From Idiomarinaceae bacterium (GTDB lineage: Bacteria > Pseudomonadota > Gammaproteobacteria > Enterobacterales > Alteromonadaceae), in contig NYWU01000016.1 in the NCBI GenBank assembly GCA_002685255.1, forward strand, positions 179,043 to 243,042: a stretch of DNA of 64,000 bases, in the 5' to 3' direction. Positions 10,343 through 22,011 of the stretch are shown in pieces. A program made the translations under genes and the position numbers. Position 1 is the first letter of the stretch, and every line of letters begins with the position of its first letter. Under the pieces are notes generated by a model. That model saw nothing but the letters and a program-made list of their open reading frames with translations. It was not told where the DNA came from and made no database searches.

Positions 10343-11386
10343 TTAGCGCCTCCCCACTTTTATGTAACCACCCGGAATTGCTGTAATCAGTCCTTCAAGC
10401 TCAAGTAATAATAATTGTTCGCTTACCTCAGCAACCGATAACCCCGTTCGTTCAACCAGCTCATCTAAACTTACTGGGTCATTACTCACATTAGCGAACA
10501 ATGGATTGTTTGCCAAGTGTTTAGGAATTGTACATTGTGTTTGCTGACTCGGTTTATTCGCACTGATGTCAAACCAAGACAAGATATCGTTTGCACACGT
10601 GATCACGTGTGCGCCTTCTTTCAGCAACCAGTGACACCCTTCCTGTGACTTAGCAAAAATGCTGTTAGGCACTGCGCCCACTTCGCGCCCCTCTCGTAAC
10701 GCCGACAAGGCGGTAGAAATGGATCCACTGCGTCGTGCAGCTTCGATAACAACAACGCCTTTCGACATTCCACTTATAATACGGTTGCGACGCGGAAAAT
10801 GATCCATGCGTGCCGGGGTACCTGGTGAAAATTCGCTGATGATTAACCCCTGATGACTCATCAGCTCATAGAGCTCACGATTTCTACGCGGATAGATCTG
10901 ATCGATACCGGTGCCTAATACCGCAATGGTCGCACCATAGTCGAGAGCCGCGCGGTGTGCAGCTGCATCGATGCCCATCGCTAAGCCACTCACAACAGCT
11001 AACCCTGATTGCGCGCATTCCCGAGCCAGCTGGTCGGTAACCTGAATACCATAGTGACTCGCCTTTCGACTACCGACCATGGCGACACTCGCTTGGGATA
11101 GTAGTTCAGTACGCCCTTTATAAAATAACACCATAGGCGGGCGCTCTATGGTTCTTAACAGTGCGGGATATTCGTCATCAAACCAGCCCACGACACCACA
11201 GTTATCGTTTTCCAACCAATGCATTGCCTGAAGTACGTAAGCTCTCTGGACCGACTTAATAGATTGCAGACATCGATCTTCAATCGCTTCTAGCTCAGCG
11301 AACTCTCTACATTCCCGCTGTACAGCGATTGGCGCTTTGTTGAGGCTCATTAATAAAGCAAGTTCATGGTACTGCACGGCTGTCAT
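10343..11386 (-). CDS. dprA: DNA-processing protein DprA (Smf)
   Basis: Binds incoming single-stranded DNA and loads RecA during natural transformation. The Rossmann-like core is seen from [13 protein letters not shown] through [18 protein letters not shown] and [15 protein letters not shown] to [14 protein letters not shown] small winged-helix-like DprA C-terminal domain follows (residues about 285-345, [16 protein letters not shown]). The 347 residues are slightly shorter than E. coli (374). It is the first gene of the six-gene leftward operon, divergent from def across a 54-base gap, with a G-rich ribosome binding site (GGGGGAGG) next to ATG 11386. Confidence 0.96.
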   Translation of the reverse strand: MTAVQYHELALLMSLNKAPIAVQRECREFAELEAIEDRCLQSIKSVQRAYVLQAMHWLENDNCGVVGWFDDEYPALLRTIERPPMVLFYKGRTELLSQASVAMVGSRKASHYGIQVTDQLARECAQSGLAVVSGLAMGIDAAAHRAALDYGATIAVLGTGIDQIYPRRNRELYELMSHQGLIISEFSPGTPARMDHFPRRNRIISGMSKGVVVIEAARRSGSISTALSALREGREVGAVPNSIFAKSQEGCHWLLKEGAHVITCANDILSWFDISANKPSQQTQCTIPKHLANNPLFANVSNDPVSLDELVERTGLSVAEVSEQLLLLELEGLITAIPGGYIKVGRR

Positions 11387-11440
11387 TCCTCCCCCAATTT
11401 AAGGTAAAATAAAAGTAGTTAAAGCGAAGGAGATTTTGGA

Positions 11441-11962
11441 ATGACTAAGTTAACGGTACTTAAGTACCCCGATGAGCGCTTACGCACTGTTGCGCAACCT
11501 ATCGAACAGGTTGACGATGCGCTACGCGCTACAATTGACGATATGTTTGAGACGATGTATGAATCTCAAGGCGTCGGTTTGGCGGCTACTCAAGTAGATG
11601 TTCATCAACGTTTATTCGTCGCTGACTGTAGTGAAAATCAGAACGAGCCCTTAGTATTTATTAACCCTGAGATTACACGCGCTGAGGGTCATTTCACCAA
11701 TGAAGAGGGTTGCCTATCGTTTCCGAACGTTTTTGCTAAAGTTGAGCGTGCCGAACATATTACCGTGCAAGCGTTGGACAAAAATGGCGAGCGATTTTCA
11801 ATGGATGCGGAAGGCCTATTAGCCATCTGTGTGCAACACGAAATTGATCACCTAGATGGCAAACTATTCGTTGATTATTTGTCACCGCTTAAACGCGAGC
11901 GTATTCGTAAGAAACTTGAGAAAGAACAACGTTTGCAAGAAAAATTAAGCACTGGAGCCTAA
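11441..11962 (+). CDS. def: peptide deformylase
   Basis: Removes the formyl group from nascent N-terminal methionine using a metal ion. All three family motifs are present: [15 protein letters not shown] (Cys ligand) and the HExxH motif HEIDHLDG. The length of 173 residues is typical. The ribosome binding site AAGGAG lies eight bases before ATG 11441. It begins the def-fmt-rsmB-trkA operon; the gap to fmt is 4 bases. Confidence 0.98.
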   Translation: MTKLTVLKYPDERLRTVAQPIEQVDDALRATIDDMFETMYESQGVGLAATQVDVHQRLFVADCSENQNEPLVFINPEITRAEGHFTNEEGCLSFPNVFAKVERAEHITVQALDKNGERFSMDAEGLLAICVQHEIDHLDGKLFVDYLSPLKRERIRKKLEKEQRLQEKLSTGA

Positions 11963-11966
11963 TCGA

Positions 11967-12941
11967 TTGAGCACACACAGACCATTACGTATTGTTTTTG
12001 CGGGTACTCCTGAATTTGCAGCCGACCATTTAGCGGCGCTACTTAATACTGATCATGAAGTCGTTGCGGTGTATACCCAACCGGACCGCAGAGCCGGACG
12101 AGGGAAAAAGCTGCAGCCTAGTGCTGTCAAGCAGCTAGCTCTTGAACACACGATCGCAGTGGAGCAGCCCGAAAAACTAAACACAACGTCGGCTCAGCAG
12201 CAACTCGCGGAGTATCGCCCTGACGTGATGGTCGTCGTCGCCTATGGCTTATTATTGCCTGAGCCTATTTTGACCACGCCCAAGTATGGATGTATTAACG
12301 TGCATGGTTCGCTACTACCACGCTGGCGGGGAGCGGCGCCTATCCAACGCGCAATTTGGGCGGGCGATGAGGCTTCCGGTGTTGCCGTTATGCAAATGGA
12401 AAAAGGACTCGATACGGGTCCAGTCCTACACGTTGAGCGTTGTGCCATTGATGCACAAGAGACATCCGCTTCGCTTTATAAAAAACTCGCTCAACTCGGG
12501 CCCCGTGCACTCGTAACCACATTGAACGATATTGAAAGCTACCGTGAACGCGCAGAAGTTCAAAACCACGATGCCGCGACTTACGCAAAAAAACTGAGTA
12601 AGGACGAAGGCAAAATTGATTGGTCGGACGCGACCCAGCTCGAGAGAAATGTACGTGCATTTAATCCCTGGCCTTTTGCTTGGTTTGAGCTTCCCGGCGG
12701 TAAACCAGGCCAACGCACTGTTAAGGTTCATCAAGCCAGCGTAAGCAAAACTGATCACCGCTCAGCGCCAGGCACCATTATCGACTGTTCACCTGCGGGT
12801 GTTACTGTTGCCTGCTCCCAAGGCGCTTTAACCCTTCACTCATTGCAGTTACCGGGCAAAAAGCCGTTACCCGTGAGTGACTTACTGAATGGGTATGCCA
12901 CCACCTTTGCAATTGGGGTAAATTTAACCGATGTCGACTAA
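11967..12941 (+). CDS. fmt: methionyl-tRNA formyltransferase
   Basis: Formylates initiator Met-tRNA using 10-formyl-tetrahydrofolate. The N-terminal catalytic domain has IVFAGTPEFAA, the active-site stretch INVHGSLLPRWRGAAPI and the catalytic Asp in MEKGLDTGPVL. The C-terminal tRNA-binding domain follows from about residue 205. The start is TTG 11967, supported by GGAG nine bases upstream and an N-terminus that aligns with E. coli Fmt. It pairs functionally with def and overlaps rsmB by 11 bases. Confidence 0.97.
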   Translation: MSTHRPLRIVFAGTPEFAADHLAALLNTDHEVVAVYTQPDRRAGRGKKLQPSAVKQLALEHTIAVEQPEKLNTTSAQQQLAEYRPDVMVVVAYGLLLPEPILTTPKYGCINVHGSLLPRWRGAAPIQRAIWAGDEASGVAVMQMEKGLDTGPVLHVERCAIDAQETSASLYKKLAQLGPRALVTTLNDIESYRERAEVQNHDAATYAKKLSKDEGKIDWSDATQLERNVRAFNPWPFAWFELPGGKPGQRTVKVHQASVSKTDHRSAPGTIIDCSPAGVTVACSQGALTLHSLQLPGKKPLPVSDLLNGYATTFAIGVNLTDVD

Positions 12942-14244
12942 CACATCGACGGGCGCGCACAGTCGCGCTGCCGCCGCTCAAGCTATCCACGCAGTGCTGG
13001 AACAAGGCCAGTCGCTGACTCAAGCATTAACCACGTATAGTGAGCAGTTATCCGCGGAAGATAAGCGTCTCGCGCAAGCCATTAGCTATGGTGTCATGCG
13101 CTACTTACCGGTGTTGACTGAAAAAGTCAGCGGCAAGTTGGATAAACCGTTGAAAGGCAAAAATCAAATTATCCAGTCGCTACTGTTAGTGGGTACTTAC
13201 CAACTGTTTAAGTTGCGTACTAAAGACCACGCAGCGTTGAGCGCCACCGTTGAGGCAAGCAAATTATTAAAACGTAAAGCATTAAGTGGTTTGGTGAATG
13301 GGGTTTTACGTCAAGTTTTACGTGAAGCGCCCACTCGTAACGATGATGGCGAACGCGAGTTGCCAAGCGCTGAAGGTGTTAACCATCCGCGTTGGCTTAG
13401 AGAGAAAATTAGAGCCGCATACGGTGAAAAAGCGGAAGCCGTTTTCACAGCAAATGATACTCAGCCGCCACTCTGGCTTCGCGCAAACCGACGTCACACG
13501 ACCGTGACTGACTACACTGCACTGTTAGCTGAAAACGGTATTGAAGCCGTTGCCGACAGTCAGGCATGCGATGCGATTCGACTTGTCAAACCGGTGCCGG
13601 TGACTAAACTCCCGCATTTTGAAGCCGGCTGGGTGTCAGTTCAGGACCGTTCAGCACAACTAGCAGCGGATATGGTAGACGCCCAACCGGAGCACAGAGT
13701 GCTTGATTGCTGTGCAGCACCCGGCGGAAAGACGGTACACCTGCTTGAACGTACCGAGTTTCAAACGCCCTTAATCGCTATTGACGTTGATGAACAGCGC
13801 CTTGAACGCGTCAGTGAAAACTTATATCGCGCGGAGCTCTCTTGCGAAGTGGTTTGTGCCGACGTTTTAGATCTTGATAGTTGGTGGGATAAGCAGCCTT
13901 TTGATCGCATTTTATTGGATGCCCCCTGCTCCGCTACGGGTGTCATTCGTCGTCATCCAGATATCAAGTGGTTGCGTCGTTCATCAGATATCGATCAGCT
14001 TGTTGAGTTACAGCAAAGCATGCTCGAGCGCCTTTGGCCGACATTAAAGCCTGGAGGCCAGCTCATATATGCCACGTGCTCGATCTTGCCCGAGGAAAAT
14101 AGTGAGCAAATATCGCACTTCCTCGGTCAGCATTCCGATGCTAACCTTATAGCTATTGAGGCGAACCGTCCCATGTTACAGCTATTACCTGGCGAACATG
14201 ATGGTGACGGATTCTTTTACGCGAAGATAGAAAAACTGCCATGA
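12931..14244 (+). CDS. rsmB: 16S rRNA (cytosine-967-C5)-methyltransferase
   Basis: Methylates C967 of 16S rRNA. The N-terminal third is a NusB-like RNA-binding domain. The SAM fold has [12 protein letters not shown], and the two cysteines of the m5C reaction are in [15 protein letters not shown] and [11 protein letters not shown]. The length of 437 residues compares with 429 in E. coli. The start overlaps fmt by 11 bases and the stop overlaps trkA by 4 (ATGA), indicating coupling. Confidence 0.97.
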   Translation: MSTNTSTGAHSRAAAAQAIHAVLEQGQSLTQALTTYSEQLSAEDKRLAQAISYGVMRYLPVLTEKVSGKLDKPLKGKNQIIQSLLLVGTYQLFKLRTKDHAALSATVEASKLLKRKALSGLVNGVLRQVLREAPTRNDDGERELPSAEGVNHPRWLREKIRAAYGEKAEAVFTANDTQPPLWLRANRRHTTVTDYTALLAENGIEAVADSQACDAIRLVKPVPVTKLPHFEAGWVSVQDRSAQLAADMVDAQPEHRVLDCCAAPGGKTVHLLERTEFQTPLIAIDVDEQRLERVSENLYRAELSCEVVCADVLDLDSWWDKQPFDRILLDAPCSATGVIRRHPDIKWLRRSSDIDQLVELQQSMLERLWPTLKPGGQLIYATCSILPEENSEQISHFLGQHSDANLIAIEANRPMLQLLPGEHDGDGFFYAKIEKLP

Positions 14245-15617
14245 AAATAATTATATTGGGTGTAGGTCAGGTTGGCGGAACGCTTGCTGAGAACCTTGTC
14301 GGCGAACGTAACGACATTACACTCGTCGATACTAATGCCGAACTGTTAGAGTCGTTTCAAGATAAATACGATTTACGTATCGTAGTAGGTCATGGCTCAC
14401 ACCCAGACACGCTGCGTCGCGCTGGCGCCGAAGATGCCGATTTATTAATCGCCGTAACAAGCAGTGATGAAACCAACATGATTGCGTGCCAGGTCGCCTA
14501 CTCAATCTTTAATACGCCGACTAAAATCGCTCGTATTCGCTCTGAAGAGTACATTCGTTACCGTGATCAATTGTTTCACAAAAACGACGCACCAGTAGAT
14601 TACATCATTTCACCTGAGCAACTCGTCACTAACTATATTCGTAAGTTGATTGACTACCCGGGCGCACTGCAGGTCATGGAGTTTGCCTCAGGCAAAGCCA
14701 GTTTGGTTGCCGTTAAAGCTTATTACGGAGGCAAGCTGGTCGGTCATGCTATCTCAACACTCAAAGAGCACATGCCCAATATCGATACGCGGGTGGCGGC
14801 TATTTACCGTCAAGGTAAGCCGATTCGACCTACCGGTACAACCGTCATTGAAGCGGATGACGAAGTGTTTTTCATTGCCGATACACGTCATGTAAACCGC
14901 GTCATGGAAGAGTTACAAAAACTCGAAAATCGATACCGCCGAATTATGGTTGTGGGCGGTGGTAATATTGGTGCCGGCCTTGCCAAACAGCTTGAGGCAG
15001 ATCATCGCGTTAAGCTGATCGAGCGGTCTGAAACACGTGCTGAGGCCCTATCGCAGCAACTTGAACACACATTAGTGTTCAAAGGTGATGCTTCTGATCA
15101 AAAGCTTTTAGAAGAAGAACACGTTGAAGATACGGATGTCTTTATTGCCGTAACCAACGATGATGAAGCTAATATCATGTCGGCGATGCTGGCAAAGCGT
15201 ATGGGCGCCCGCAAAACTATGGTACTTATCCAACGCAGTGCCTATGTCGATTTAGTTCAAGGCGGTGAGATTGATATTGCTATATCACCACAGCGGGCAA
15301 CGATTTCGGCCTTGTTAACGCACGTGCGCCGCGGCGATATCGTCAACGTTTACTCGTTACGCAAAGGTGCGGCTGAGGCGATTGAGGCGATTGCGCATGG
15401 AGATGAATCAACGTCAAAAGTGGTAGGTAAAGCCATTAAAGATATTAAGCTTCCCCCAGGAACGACTATCGGCGCGGTTGTGCGAGGAAGCGAAGTACTT
15501 ATGGCTCATAGCGAGACCATCATTCAATCCGATGACCATGTGATGCTGTTCTTGCTGGACAAGAAGTACATCGATCAGGTCGAACGATTATTCCAACCCA
15601 GCGCGATGTTCTTCTAA
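14241..15617 (+). CDS. trkA: Trk potassium uptake system NAD-binding subunit TrkA
   Basis: A cytoplasmic regulatory subunit that gates the TrkH/TrkG potassium channel. It has two RCK units: Rossmann motifs [13 protein letters not shown] at the N-terminus and [13 protein letters not shown] near residue 237, each followed by a TrkA-C domain. The 458-residue length matches E. coli. No trkH is present next to it. Its last 30 bases overlap the convergent yigZ. Confidence 0.97.
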   Translation: MKIIILGVGQVGGTLAENLVGERNDITLVDTNAELLESFQDKYDLRIVVGHGSHPDTLRRAGAEDADLLIAVTSSDETNMIACQVAYSIFNTPTKIARIRSEEYIRYRDQLFHKNDAPVDYIISPEQLVTNYIRKLIDYPGALQVMEFASGKASLVAVKAYYGGKLVGHAISTLKEHMPNIDTRVAAIYRQGKPIRPTGTTVIEADDEVFFIADTRHVNRVMEELQKLENRYRRIMVVGGGNIGAGLAKQLEADHRVKLIERSETRAEALSQQLEHTLVFKGDASDQKLLEEEHVEDTDVFIAVTNDDEANIMSAMLAKRMGARKTMVLIQRSAYVDLVQGGEIDIAISPQRATISALLTHVRRGDIVNVYSLRKGAAEAIEAIAHGDESTSKVVGKAIKDIKLPPGTTIGAVVRGSEVLMAHSETIIQSDDHVMLFLLDKKYIDQVERLFQPSAMFF

Positions 15618-16220
15618 CAGCTTTACGCGCCCTTGTGTTTGAGCCTGAAACTGCTTGTCGAGTTGAGCTCGGTATTCAGGCTCAATAGCTATGATTTGAT
15701 GCACTGTCTCAGTGTATGTTTGCTCAATGACTTTATATTCGCAGCTGCTCAAAATGCTCTCAACAGCGCCCTGATCCCCGTATTCATAGACTAAACTGTA
15801 GTATTCACGGTATTTACGCTCCGCCGTTTTGATGAACGGGAGCGCTTCCGCTACGGCTTGGCTGTAAGCACGCTGTAAGCCTCCTGTACCTAGCTTGATA
15901 CCCCCAAAGTAACGCACTACAACGGCAGAAACCTCACCTAACGGGTGATGGGTTAATACGTTAAGCATTGGTCGCCCTGCAGTACCACTGGGCTCGCCAT
16001 CATCGCTGCTTGCATAACAGGTATCATCGAAGGGGCTACCTGCGACGGACGCGGTGCAATAGTGATTGGCTTTAGTCCAACGTTGCTTAACGTCGGCAAT
16101 ATGGTTCGCCACATCGTCCGCGCTCGTTACAGGCGCTAACGACGCGATGAAACGACTGTTTTTAATTTCAATCTCGTGCTCAACAGCTTCCGTCAAGCGC
16201 AAGTAATTACCTTTTTTCAC
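15588..16220 (-). CDS. yigZ: YigZ family protein (UPF0029/IMPACT)
   Basis: A 210-residue protein with the UPF0029 signature: [14 protein letters not shown] followed by [21 protein letters not shown] ferredoxin-like C-terminal domain of the DUF1949 type follows. Human IMPACT shares the N-terminal fold and binds a translation regulator; the bacterial role is not established. It is 14 bases downstream of slt and probably cotranscribed. Its 3' end runs 30 bases into trkA on the other strand. Confidence 0.94.
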   Translation of the reverse strand: MKKGNYLRLTEAVEHEIEIKNSRFIASLAPVTSADDVANHIADVKQRWTKANHYCTASVAGSPFDDTCYASSDDGEPSGTAGRPMLNVLTHHPLGEVSAVVVRYFGGIKLGTGGLQRAYSQAVAEALPFIKTAERKYREYYSLVYEYGDQGAVESILSSCEYKVIEQTYTETVHQIIAIEPEYRAQLDKQFQAQTQGRVKLLEEHRAGLE

Positions 16221-16234
16221 GTACTTCTGAACCG

Positions 16235-18196
16235 TTAGTCATCTTTCACTCTCATGGTAGCAAAAGCATCAAATAAATTAACCTCTTTACCATTGAGAAG
16301 TTCATAAATCTGTTGATAACTAAGCACCGCTTTTACATAGTCCCGCGTTTCGTAATAAGGGATCATCTCGACCCATTCATCGAGCGCGGTCGACTCAGAG
16401 GGCAGCCAATCTTTGACCTTATAATAACCCGCGTTGTAGGCCGCGGTAGCCAGCACATGATTACCATCAAAGCGTTCTTTCAGTCGACTCAAATAATAAG
16501 TACCGAGCGCGACATTAACTTCCGGTGTATTGAGACGTTTAAAGCTATCATCATTGCGTAGCAACTTCGCGGTACCAGGCAAGATCTGCATAAGACCGCG
16601 CGCGCCTGCTCCTGAGTAGGCATCGGCTCTAAAGCTACTCTCACGTCGAGTTATTGCCATCGCCCACGCTGGGTCGATACCGTATTTTTCGGACGAGAGA
16701 TTGATGATTTCGCTATAAGCCATGGGGAACCTTATCTCTACAGCATCAAAGTGACCAATTTGGGCCAATGTCCAAATGGCTTGATCATGCCAGCCCCAAT
16801 CACTGGCTATCACGGCGGCGGTCTTGAATGCCTCACCGTCGATGTCACTGAGTAGATGATTCCACTCGCGACGGGCATCGACATCGCGCCCTAATTGAAG
16901 AAACTCATATGCGCGTTTAACATCATCGCGCTCTAATAAGGTGGTTATCTGTGTCTGCGTTGCCTTGACCGGGTCCTTCTCTAAACTCACCGGTGCGCCA
17001 ATACGCGCCGCAGCCAAAAAGCCATAGTAATGGCGCTCTTTGGCCAGCGCCGTATAAATTCGATTAGCATTCAACTTGTCGCCGGTTTCCTCCATCGCCC
17101 GAGCCAGCCAATATTGCCATTGGTTACCACCCGAGATAGCGGGTGGCAGTGTTTGAATAGTCATCTTAAGTGCAGCGAAGTCATGATCGCGCAGGTATGC
17201 CGCAAGACGCCACTGTAATACACGCTCATCAAGCTCAGAAGGCGGTACTTTTTGATGCCAAACTCGCGCTTCAGGGTGCTCTTTCAAGCTCAACGCAACG
17301 GCAAACTCCTCAGCTATTCTGTGCCGCTGCGCTGCGGTAAATGGCAAACGTGATACGAGACGCTCATAGGCTTTAAGTGCGAGCTCTTCTGCTCGCCAAA
17401 TCAATTTGGTCAACGCAAACGTTGCTATTTGTGCCTCTTTGGCAGGATCGACACCGCGGAGTCTGGAAAGTTGTCCAATCGCCGCTGGCGAGTAGCGCAC
17501 CTTGTGGTAGAGCTCGCCTAAGTATTGCTCTCGATTCGGTAATAAGCTGGTAAGGTAAGGGATTAAGGTTGGGTTTCCCTCTTCTGCCGCAAGCACTATC
17601 CTCTGCCAAACTTTTTCTTTGGTACGTGCGTCGAGCTCTGCCCACTCGTTTAAAATCGCATCGCAGGCCGTCGGCACAGAAAAACCGTGACGCCAAATAG
17701 CATCCACCTTACGAATGAAAGGGCCATCCTCTAAGCCACCGGCTCGCTCAGCCTCAATTAAATAACACTGGTGAGTCAGTGTACCCGGATGTCGGAAGTC
17801 GCGAATAAAACGCTGGTATTCACCTTGCTGCGCTAAATAATCTAACCAAGGCTGGCGTAATTGCCAGTCTAACGGCGTACCTTTATATTGCTCAAGAAAG
17901 CTCACGACACGATCTTCGTTGGCTAAGTAGCCCACTTGCTGTAATCGCTCAAGTTCAAGATAAGGTTTGAGCGGATAGTTTTCCAACTGGGCTAAAAGTT
18001 GGTTATATTCAGCAATGCGACCACGACGGGCAGCGTATTCAGCTTTCTTAAACAACTCACGCTGTTGGCTAACATCCGCCGATTGCTGAGGAGCATTGGC
18101 TACGGATTGTCCACCCGGCTGTGCAGCGATAGCGTGCGCTGTGCTGAGAAAACAAGCCAATAAGCTGTAACGAATGATAGACGTCAGTTTATTCAT
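16235..18196 (-). CDS. slt: soluble lytic murein transglycosylase
   Basis: Cleaves the MurNAc-GlcNAc bond of peptidoglycan to form 1,6-anhydromuropeptides in the periplasm. Residues 1-25 form a signal peptide ending around AIAAQ. A long superhelical U and linker region follows. The C-terminal SLT domain contains the catalytic Glu in RRESSFRADAYSGAGARGLMQ, then ALGTYYLSRL and AAYNAGYYKVKDW. The 653 residues fit the Slt70 family (E. coli 645). The start ATG 18196 abuts a palindromic site at 18200-18217. Confidence 0.95.
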   Translation of the reverse strand: MNKLTSIIRYSLLACFLSTAHAIAAQPGGQSVANAPQQSADVSQQRELFKKAEYAARRGRIAEYNQLLAQLENYPLKPYLELERLQQVGYLANEDRVVSFLEQYKGTPLDWQLRQPWLDYLAQQGEYQRFIRDFRHPGTLTHQCYLIEAERAGGLEDGPFIRKVDAIWRHGFSVPTACDAILNEWAELDARTKEKVWQRIVLAAEEGNPTLIPYLTSLLPNREQYLGELYHKVRYSPAAIGQLSRLRGVDPAKEAQIATFALTKLIWRAEELALKAYERLVSRLPFTAAQRHRIAEEFAVALSLKEHPEARVWHQKVPPSELDERVLQWRLAAYLRDHDFAALKMTIQTLPPAISGGNQWQYWLARAMEETGDKLNANRIYTALAKERHYYGFLAAARIGAPVSLEKDPVKATQTQITTLLERDDVKRAYEFLQLGRDVDARREWNHLLSDIDGEAFKTAAVIASDWGWHDQAIWTLAQIGHFDAVEIRFPMAYSEIINLSSEKYGIDPAWAMAITRRESSFRADAYSGAGARGLMQILPGTAKLLRNDDSFKRLNTPEVNVALGTYYLSRLKERFDGNHVLATAAYNAGYYKVKDWLPSESTALDEWVEMIPYYETRDYVKAVLSYQQIYELLNGKEVNLFDAFATMRVKDD

Positions 18197-18199
18197 TGA

Positions 18200-18217
18200 T
18201 TCAAACGCATGTTTAAA
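18200..18217. promoter_or_regulatory. PsrA-like palindrome between slt and fadB
   Basis: TTCAAAC-GCAT-GTTTAAA is a near-perfect inverted repeat (6 of 7 positions) resembling the C/GAAAC-N2-4-GTTTG/C motif of the fatty-acid regulator PsrA; the last G/C is replaced by A. It lies 114 bases upstream of fadB and just upstream of the slt start. The assignment to PsrA is inferred from motif and context. Confidence 0.4.
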
Positions 18218-18274
18218 TAACCGTTGAAAATTTAGCGCTTTCGCGCCACACTCTTCTTACTTTAACTTAACTAC

Positions 18275-18296
18275 TTTCCAAATAAAGTATTGGAAA
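18275..18296. promoter_or_regulatory. inverted repeat upstream of fadB, possible operator
   Basis: TTTCCAA and TTGGAAA form a perfect 7-bp inverted repeat around eight bases, about 35 bases before the fadB start. Its position between a likely promoter and the ribosome binding site would suit a repressor site. No regulator is recognised for it. Confidence 0.35.
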
Positions 18297-18330
18297 CGTA
18301 AAAATTTAATGATGTCTTGGGAGACCCAAC

Positions 18331-20487
18331 ATGATTTATCAAGGCGAAAGCATCCGGGTTGATTTTATTGAGCCGGGTTTTGCAGAGCTTCAGTTTGATG
18401 CCAAAGGCTCGGTTAATAAATTTGACCAAAAAACCTTACAAGAGTTTAGTGACGCACTTACTCAATTAGCACAAACCGATGACTTGCGTGGTGTGATTGT
18501 CACCAGTTCTAAACCAACGTTCATCGTCGGCGCTGATATCACTGAATTCTTAAACATGTTTGCAGACCCTGAGAATACTCGCGAATGGGTCGCAAAAGCT
18601 TCACGCGTATTCGACCAGTTAGAAGACCTGCCGGTGCCGACTGTTGGCGCCGTGAAAGGTTTTGCACTCGGTGGCGGCTGTGAAGCACTACTTGCATGTG
18701 ATTATCGTGTTGCTGATAGCACTGCCACAATTGGTTTGCCTGAGGTGAAATTAGGTCTGATTCCAGGCTTCGGTGGCACCATGCGTTTGCCGCGTGTAAT
18801 CGGCCCTGACAACGCGCTTGAATGGATTACTACAGGTAAGAACAACTCTGCTTTAGACGCATTAAAAGTGGGTGCCGTTGATGCCGTTGTTGAACCAGAC
18901 AACCTCACTGAAGCGGCTTTGAATCTTGCTAAAGCAGCAGCTGCCGGTGAACAAGATTGGAAAGCTAAGCGCCAACCGAAGTTGGAACCGCTTAAAGCGA
19001 ACGATACTGAGTTAACCATGACGCTAGTGACCGCTAAAGGTATGGTCGCAGCTAAAGCGGGTAAACACTACCCAGCGCCTCATAAAGCGATTGAGGCTAT
19101 TGAAAATGGTGCCCGCGAGGCGCGCGAAGGTGCGTTAAATGCTGAGAACCAGGCATTCTTTGATTTAACCCAGACCGATGCATGCCACGCACAAGTGGGT
19201 ATTTTCCTTGCCGACCAAGCCGTCAAAGGAAAGTCGAAGAAATACGCCAAATCCGCAAGTAAAGAGATTAAAACCGCTGCGGTACTGGGCGCCGGCATCA
19301 TGGGCGGTGGTATTGCTTACCAATCAGCGCTCAAAGGCGTTCCTGCAGTGATGAAAGACATCAAACAAGATGCGCTTGATCTGGGAATGAAAGAGGCTGG
19401 CAAAATCCTTAAGAAAGGTGTTGAACGCGGCAAAGTATCTAGCGAAAAAATGATTAAGGTACTTTCTTCTATCACACCCACGTTGCTTAATGACGCAGTT
19501 AAAGACGTTGATATTGTTGTTGAGGCGGTTGTCGAGAATCCAAAAGTCAAAGGCTCAGTGTTAGCAGAAGTCGAAGGCGTGATCAGCGACGATGCTATTT
19601 TAACGTCAAACACATCGACTATTTCTATCACGGAACTGGCGAAAAACCTCAAGCGTCCCGAGAAATTCTGCGGTATGCACTTCTTCAATCCAGTGCATAA
19701 AATGCCATTGGTTGAAATTATCCGTGGCGAAAAAACCTCCGACGAAACCGTTGCCGCAGTTGTCGCTTACGCGCTGAAGTTGGGTAAAACACCGATTGTT
19801 GTTAACGACTGCCCTGGTTTCTACGTTAACCGTGTACTTTTCCCTTACTTAGCTGGTTTTGCTGGCATGGTCGACGAAGGCATCGACTTTGTTGGTATTG
19901 ATAAGGTCATGGAGAAGATGTTCGGTTGGCCAATGGGCCCTGCTTACTTGAGCGACGTTGTCGGCATTGATACCGCTGATCATTGCACCGTGGTCATGGC
20001 TGATGGCTTCCCATCGCGCATGGCTCGCAACGAAAGCAGCGCAATTGCCCAGTTAGCAAAAGCAGAGCGCTATGGTCAGAAAAACGGCAAAGGTTTCTAT
20101 GTTTATGGCACCGATAAGAAAGGCAAGCCAACGAAAGAAGCCGATCCTGAAACCTATAAACTCATTGGTGCAGAACCTGGTAAGCAAGCAGATAAAGATG
20201 AAGTTATCGCACGCTGCATGATCCCAATGGTGAACGAGGTAGTTCGTTGTCTTGAGGAAGGCATTATTGGTTCAGCTGCAGAAGCAGACATTGCCTTACT
20301 TTACGGTCTTGGCTTCCCTCCTTTCCGTGGCGGACCTTTCCGTTACTTAGAAACCGTGGGTATCGAGAATTTTGTGAAGCTCGCTGATAAATACGCACAC
20401 TTAGGTGAAATCTACCAAGTGACTGACGGAATGCGCGAAATGGCGAAAGCGGGCAAATCTTACTTCGACACAACTAGCGCGAAGTAA
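18331..20487 (+). CDS. fadB: fatty acid oxidation complex subunit alpha
   Basis: A multifunctional enoyl-CoA hydratase/isomerase and L-3-hydroxyacyl-CoA dehydrogenase of beta-oxidation. The N-terminal crotonase half has both catalytic glutamates, in [12 protein letters not shown] and [16 protein letters not shown]. The dehydrogenase half begins with the NAD motif [16 protein letters not shown] (about residue 318) and has the catalytic His in [15 protein letters not shown]. The length of 718 residues compares with 729 in E. coli. A GGGAGA ribosome binding site precedes ATG 18331. It forms the fadBA operon, with two palindromes upstream. Confidence 0.98.
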   Translation: MIYQGESIRVDFIEPGFAELQFDAKGSVNKFDQKTLQEFSDALTQLAQTDDLRGVIVTSSKPTFIVGADITEFLNMFADPENTREWVAKASRVFDQLEDLPVPTVGAVKGFALGGGCEALLACDYRVADSTATIGLPEVKLGLIPGFGGTMRLPRVIGPDNALEWITTGKNNSALDALKVGAVDAVVEPDNLTEAALNLAKAAAAGEQDWKAKRQPKLEPLKANDTELTMTLVTAKGMVAAKAGKHYPAPHKAIEAIENGAREAREGALNAENQAFFDLTQTDACHAQVGIFLADQAVKGKSKKYAKSASKEIKTAAVLGAGIMGGGIAYQSALKGVPAVMKDIKQDALDLGMKEAGKILKKGVERGKVSSEKMIKVLSSITPTLLNDAVKDVDIVVEAVVENPKVKGSVLAEVEGVISDDAILTSNTSTISITELAKNLKRPEKFCGMHFFNPVHKMPLVEIIRGEKTSDETVAAVVAYALKLGKTPIVVNDCPGFYVNRVLFPYLAGFAGMVDEGIDFVGIDKVMEKMFGWPMGPAYLSDVVGIDTADHCTVVMADGFPSRMARNESSAIAQLAKAERYGQKNGKGFYVYGTDKKGKPTKEADPETYKLIGAEPGKQADKDEVIARCMIPMVNEVVRCLEEGIIGSAAEADIALLYGLGFPPFRGGPFRYLETVGIENFVKLADKYAHLGEIYQVTDGMREMAKAGKSYFDTTSAK

Positions 20488-21669
<1,182 letters not shown>

Positions 21670-21685
21670 ACGCTCTTAGATAGAT

Positions 21686-21722
21686 AAAAGCCCATGGTAC
21701 CTATGGTATCATGGGCTTTTTT
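21686..21722 (+). terminator. intrinsic terminator of fadBA
   Basis: A 16-bp stem (21686-21701 with 21705-21720, one G-U pair) has a three-base loop TAT, and T-rich sequence continues at 21721-21722. The arms start AAAAGCCCATG and end CATGGGCTTTT. Confidence 0.9.
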
Positions 21723-21749
21723 ATGACTCTCTTATACGAGCGATGAGCG

Positions 21750-21989
21750 ATGCAAATCAAAGCCGACAAAGAATTAGATACCCTAGGTCTGAGATGCCCA
21801 GAGCCCGTCATGTTGGTGCGTGCCACGATCCGCAAGTTAACGGTGGGTCAGGTACTGATGGTGATAGCCGATGACCCTGCCACGCGACGCGACATTCCAC
21901 AATTCTGTGAGTTCATGGAGCACAAGTTAGTGCAGCAATCTGTTGCAGACGCACCATTCAGATATTGGATAGAGAAGTCGCACGATTAG
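21750..21989 (+). CDS. tusA: sulfurtransferase TusA
   Basis: A small sulfur-carrier protein that passes persulfide sulfur from IscS toward TusBCD-E for 2-thiolation of tRNA wobble uridine. The 79 residues contain the family motif [13 protein letters not shown], whose Cys carries the persulfide. It lies alone after the fadA terminator. The window also holds mnmE and mnmG, which modify the same wobble uridine at C5. Confidence 0.95.
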   Translation: MQIKADKELDTLGLRCPEPVMLVRATIRKLTVGQVLMVIADDPATRRDIPQFCEFMEHKLVQQSVADAPFRYWIEKSHD

Positions 21990-21999
21990 ACGTGCGACT
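21976..21999. terminator. hairpin at the tusA / GNAT convergent end
   Basis: A perfect 9-bp stem, AGTCGCACG/CGTGCGACT, with a six-base loop spans the tusA stop codon. No T-run follows on either strand, so it may be a rho-independent-like barrier or just an mRNA 3' stem. Confidence 0.4.
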
Positions 22000-22011
22000 C
22001 TGGCAATCAAT

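Noticed and set aside
12426-12758. ORFs of 90-110 residues antisense to fmt
   Set aside because: They are shadows of fmt coding, which matches Fmt over its full length.
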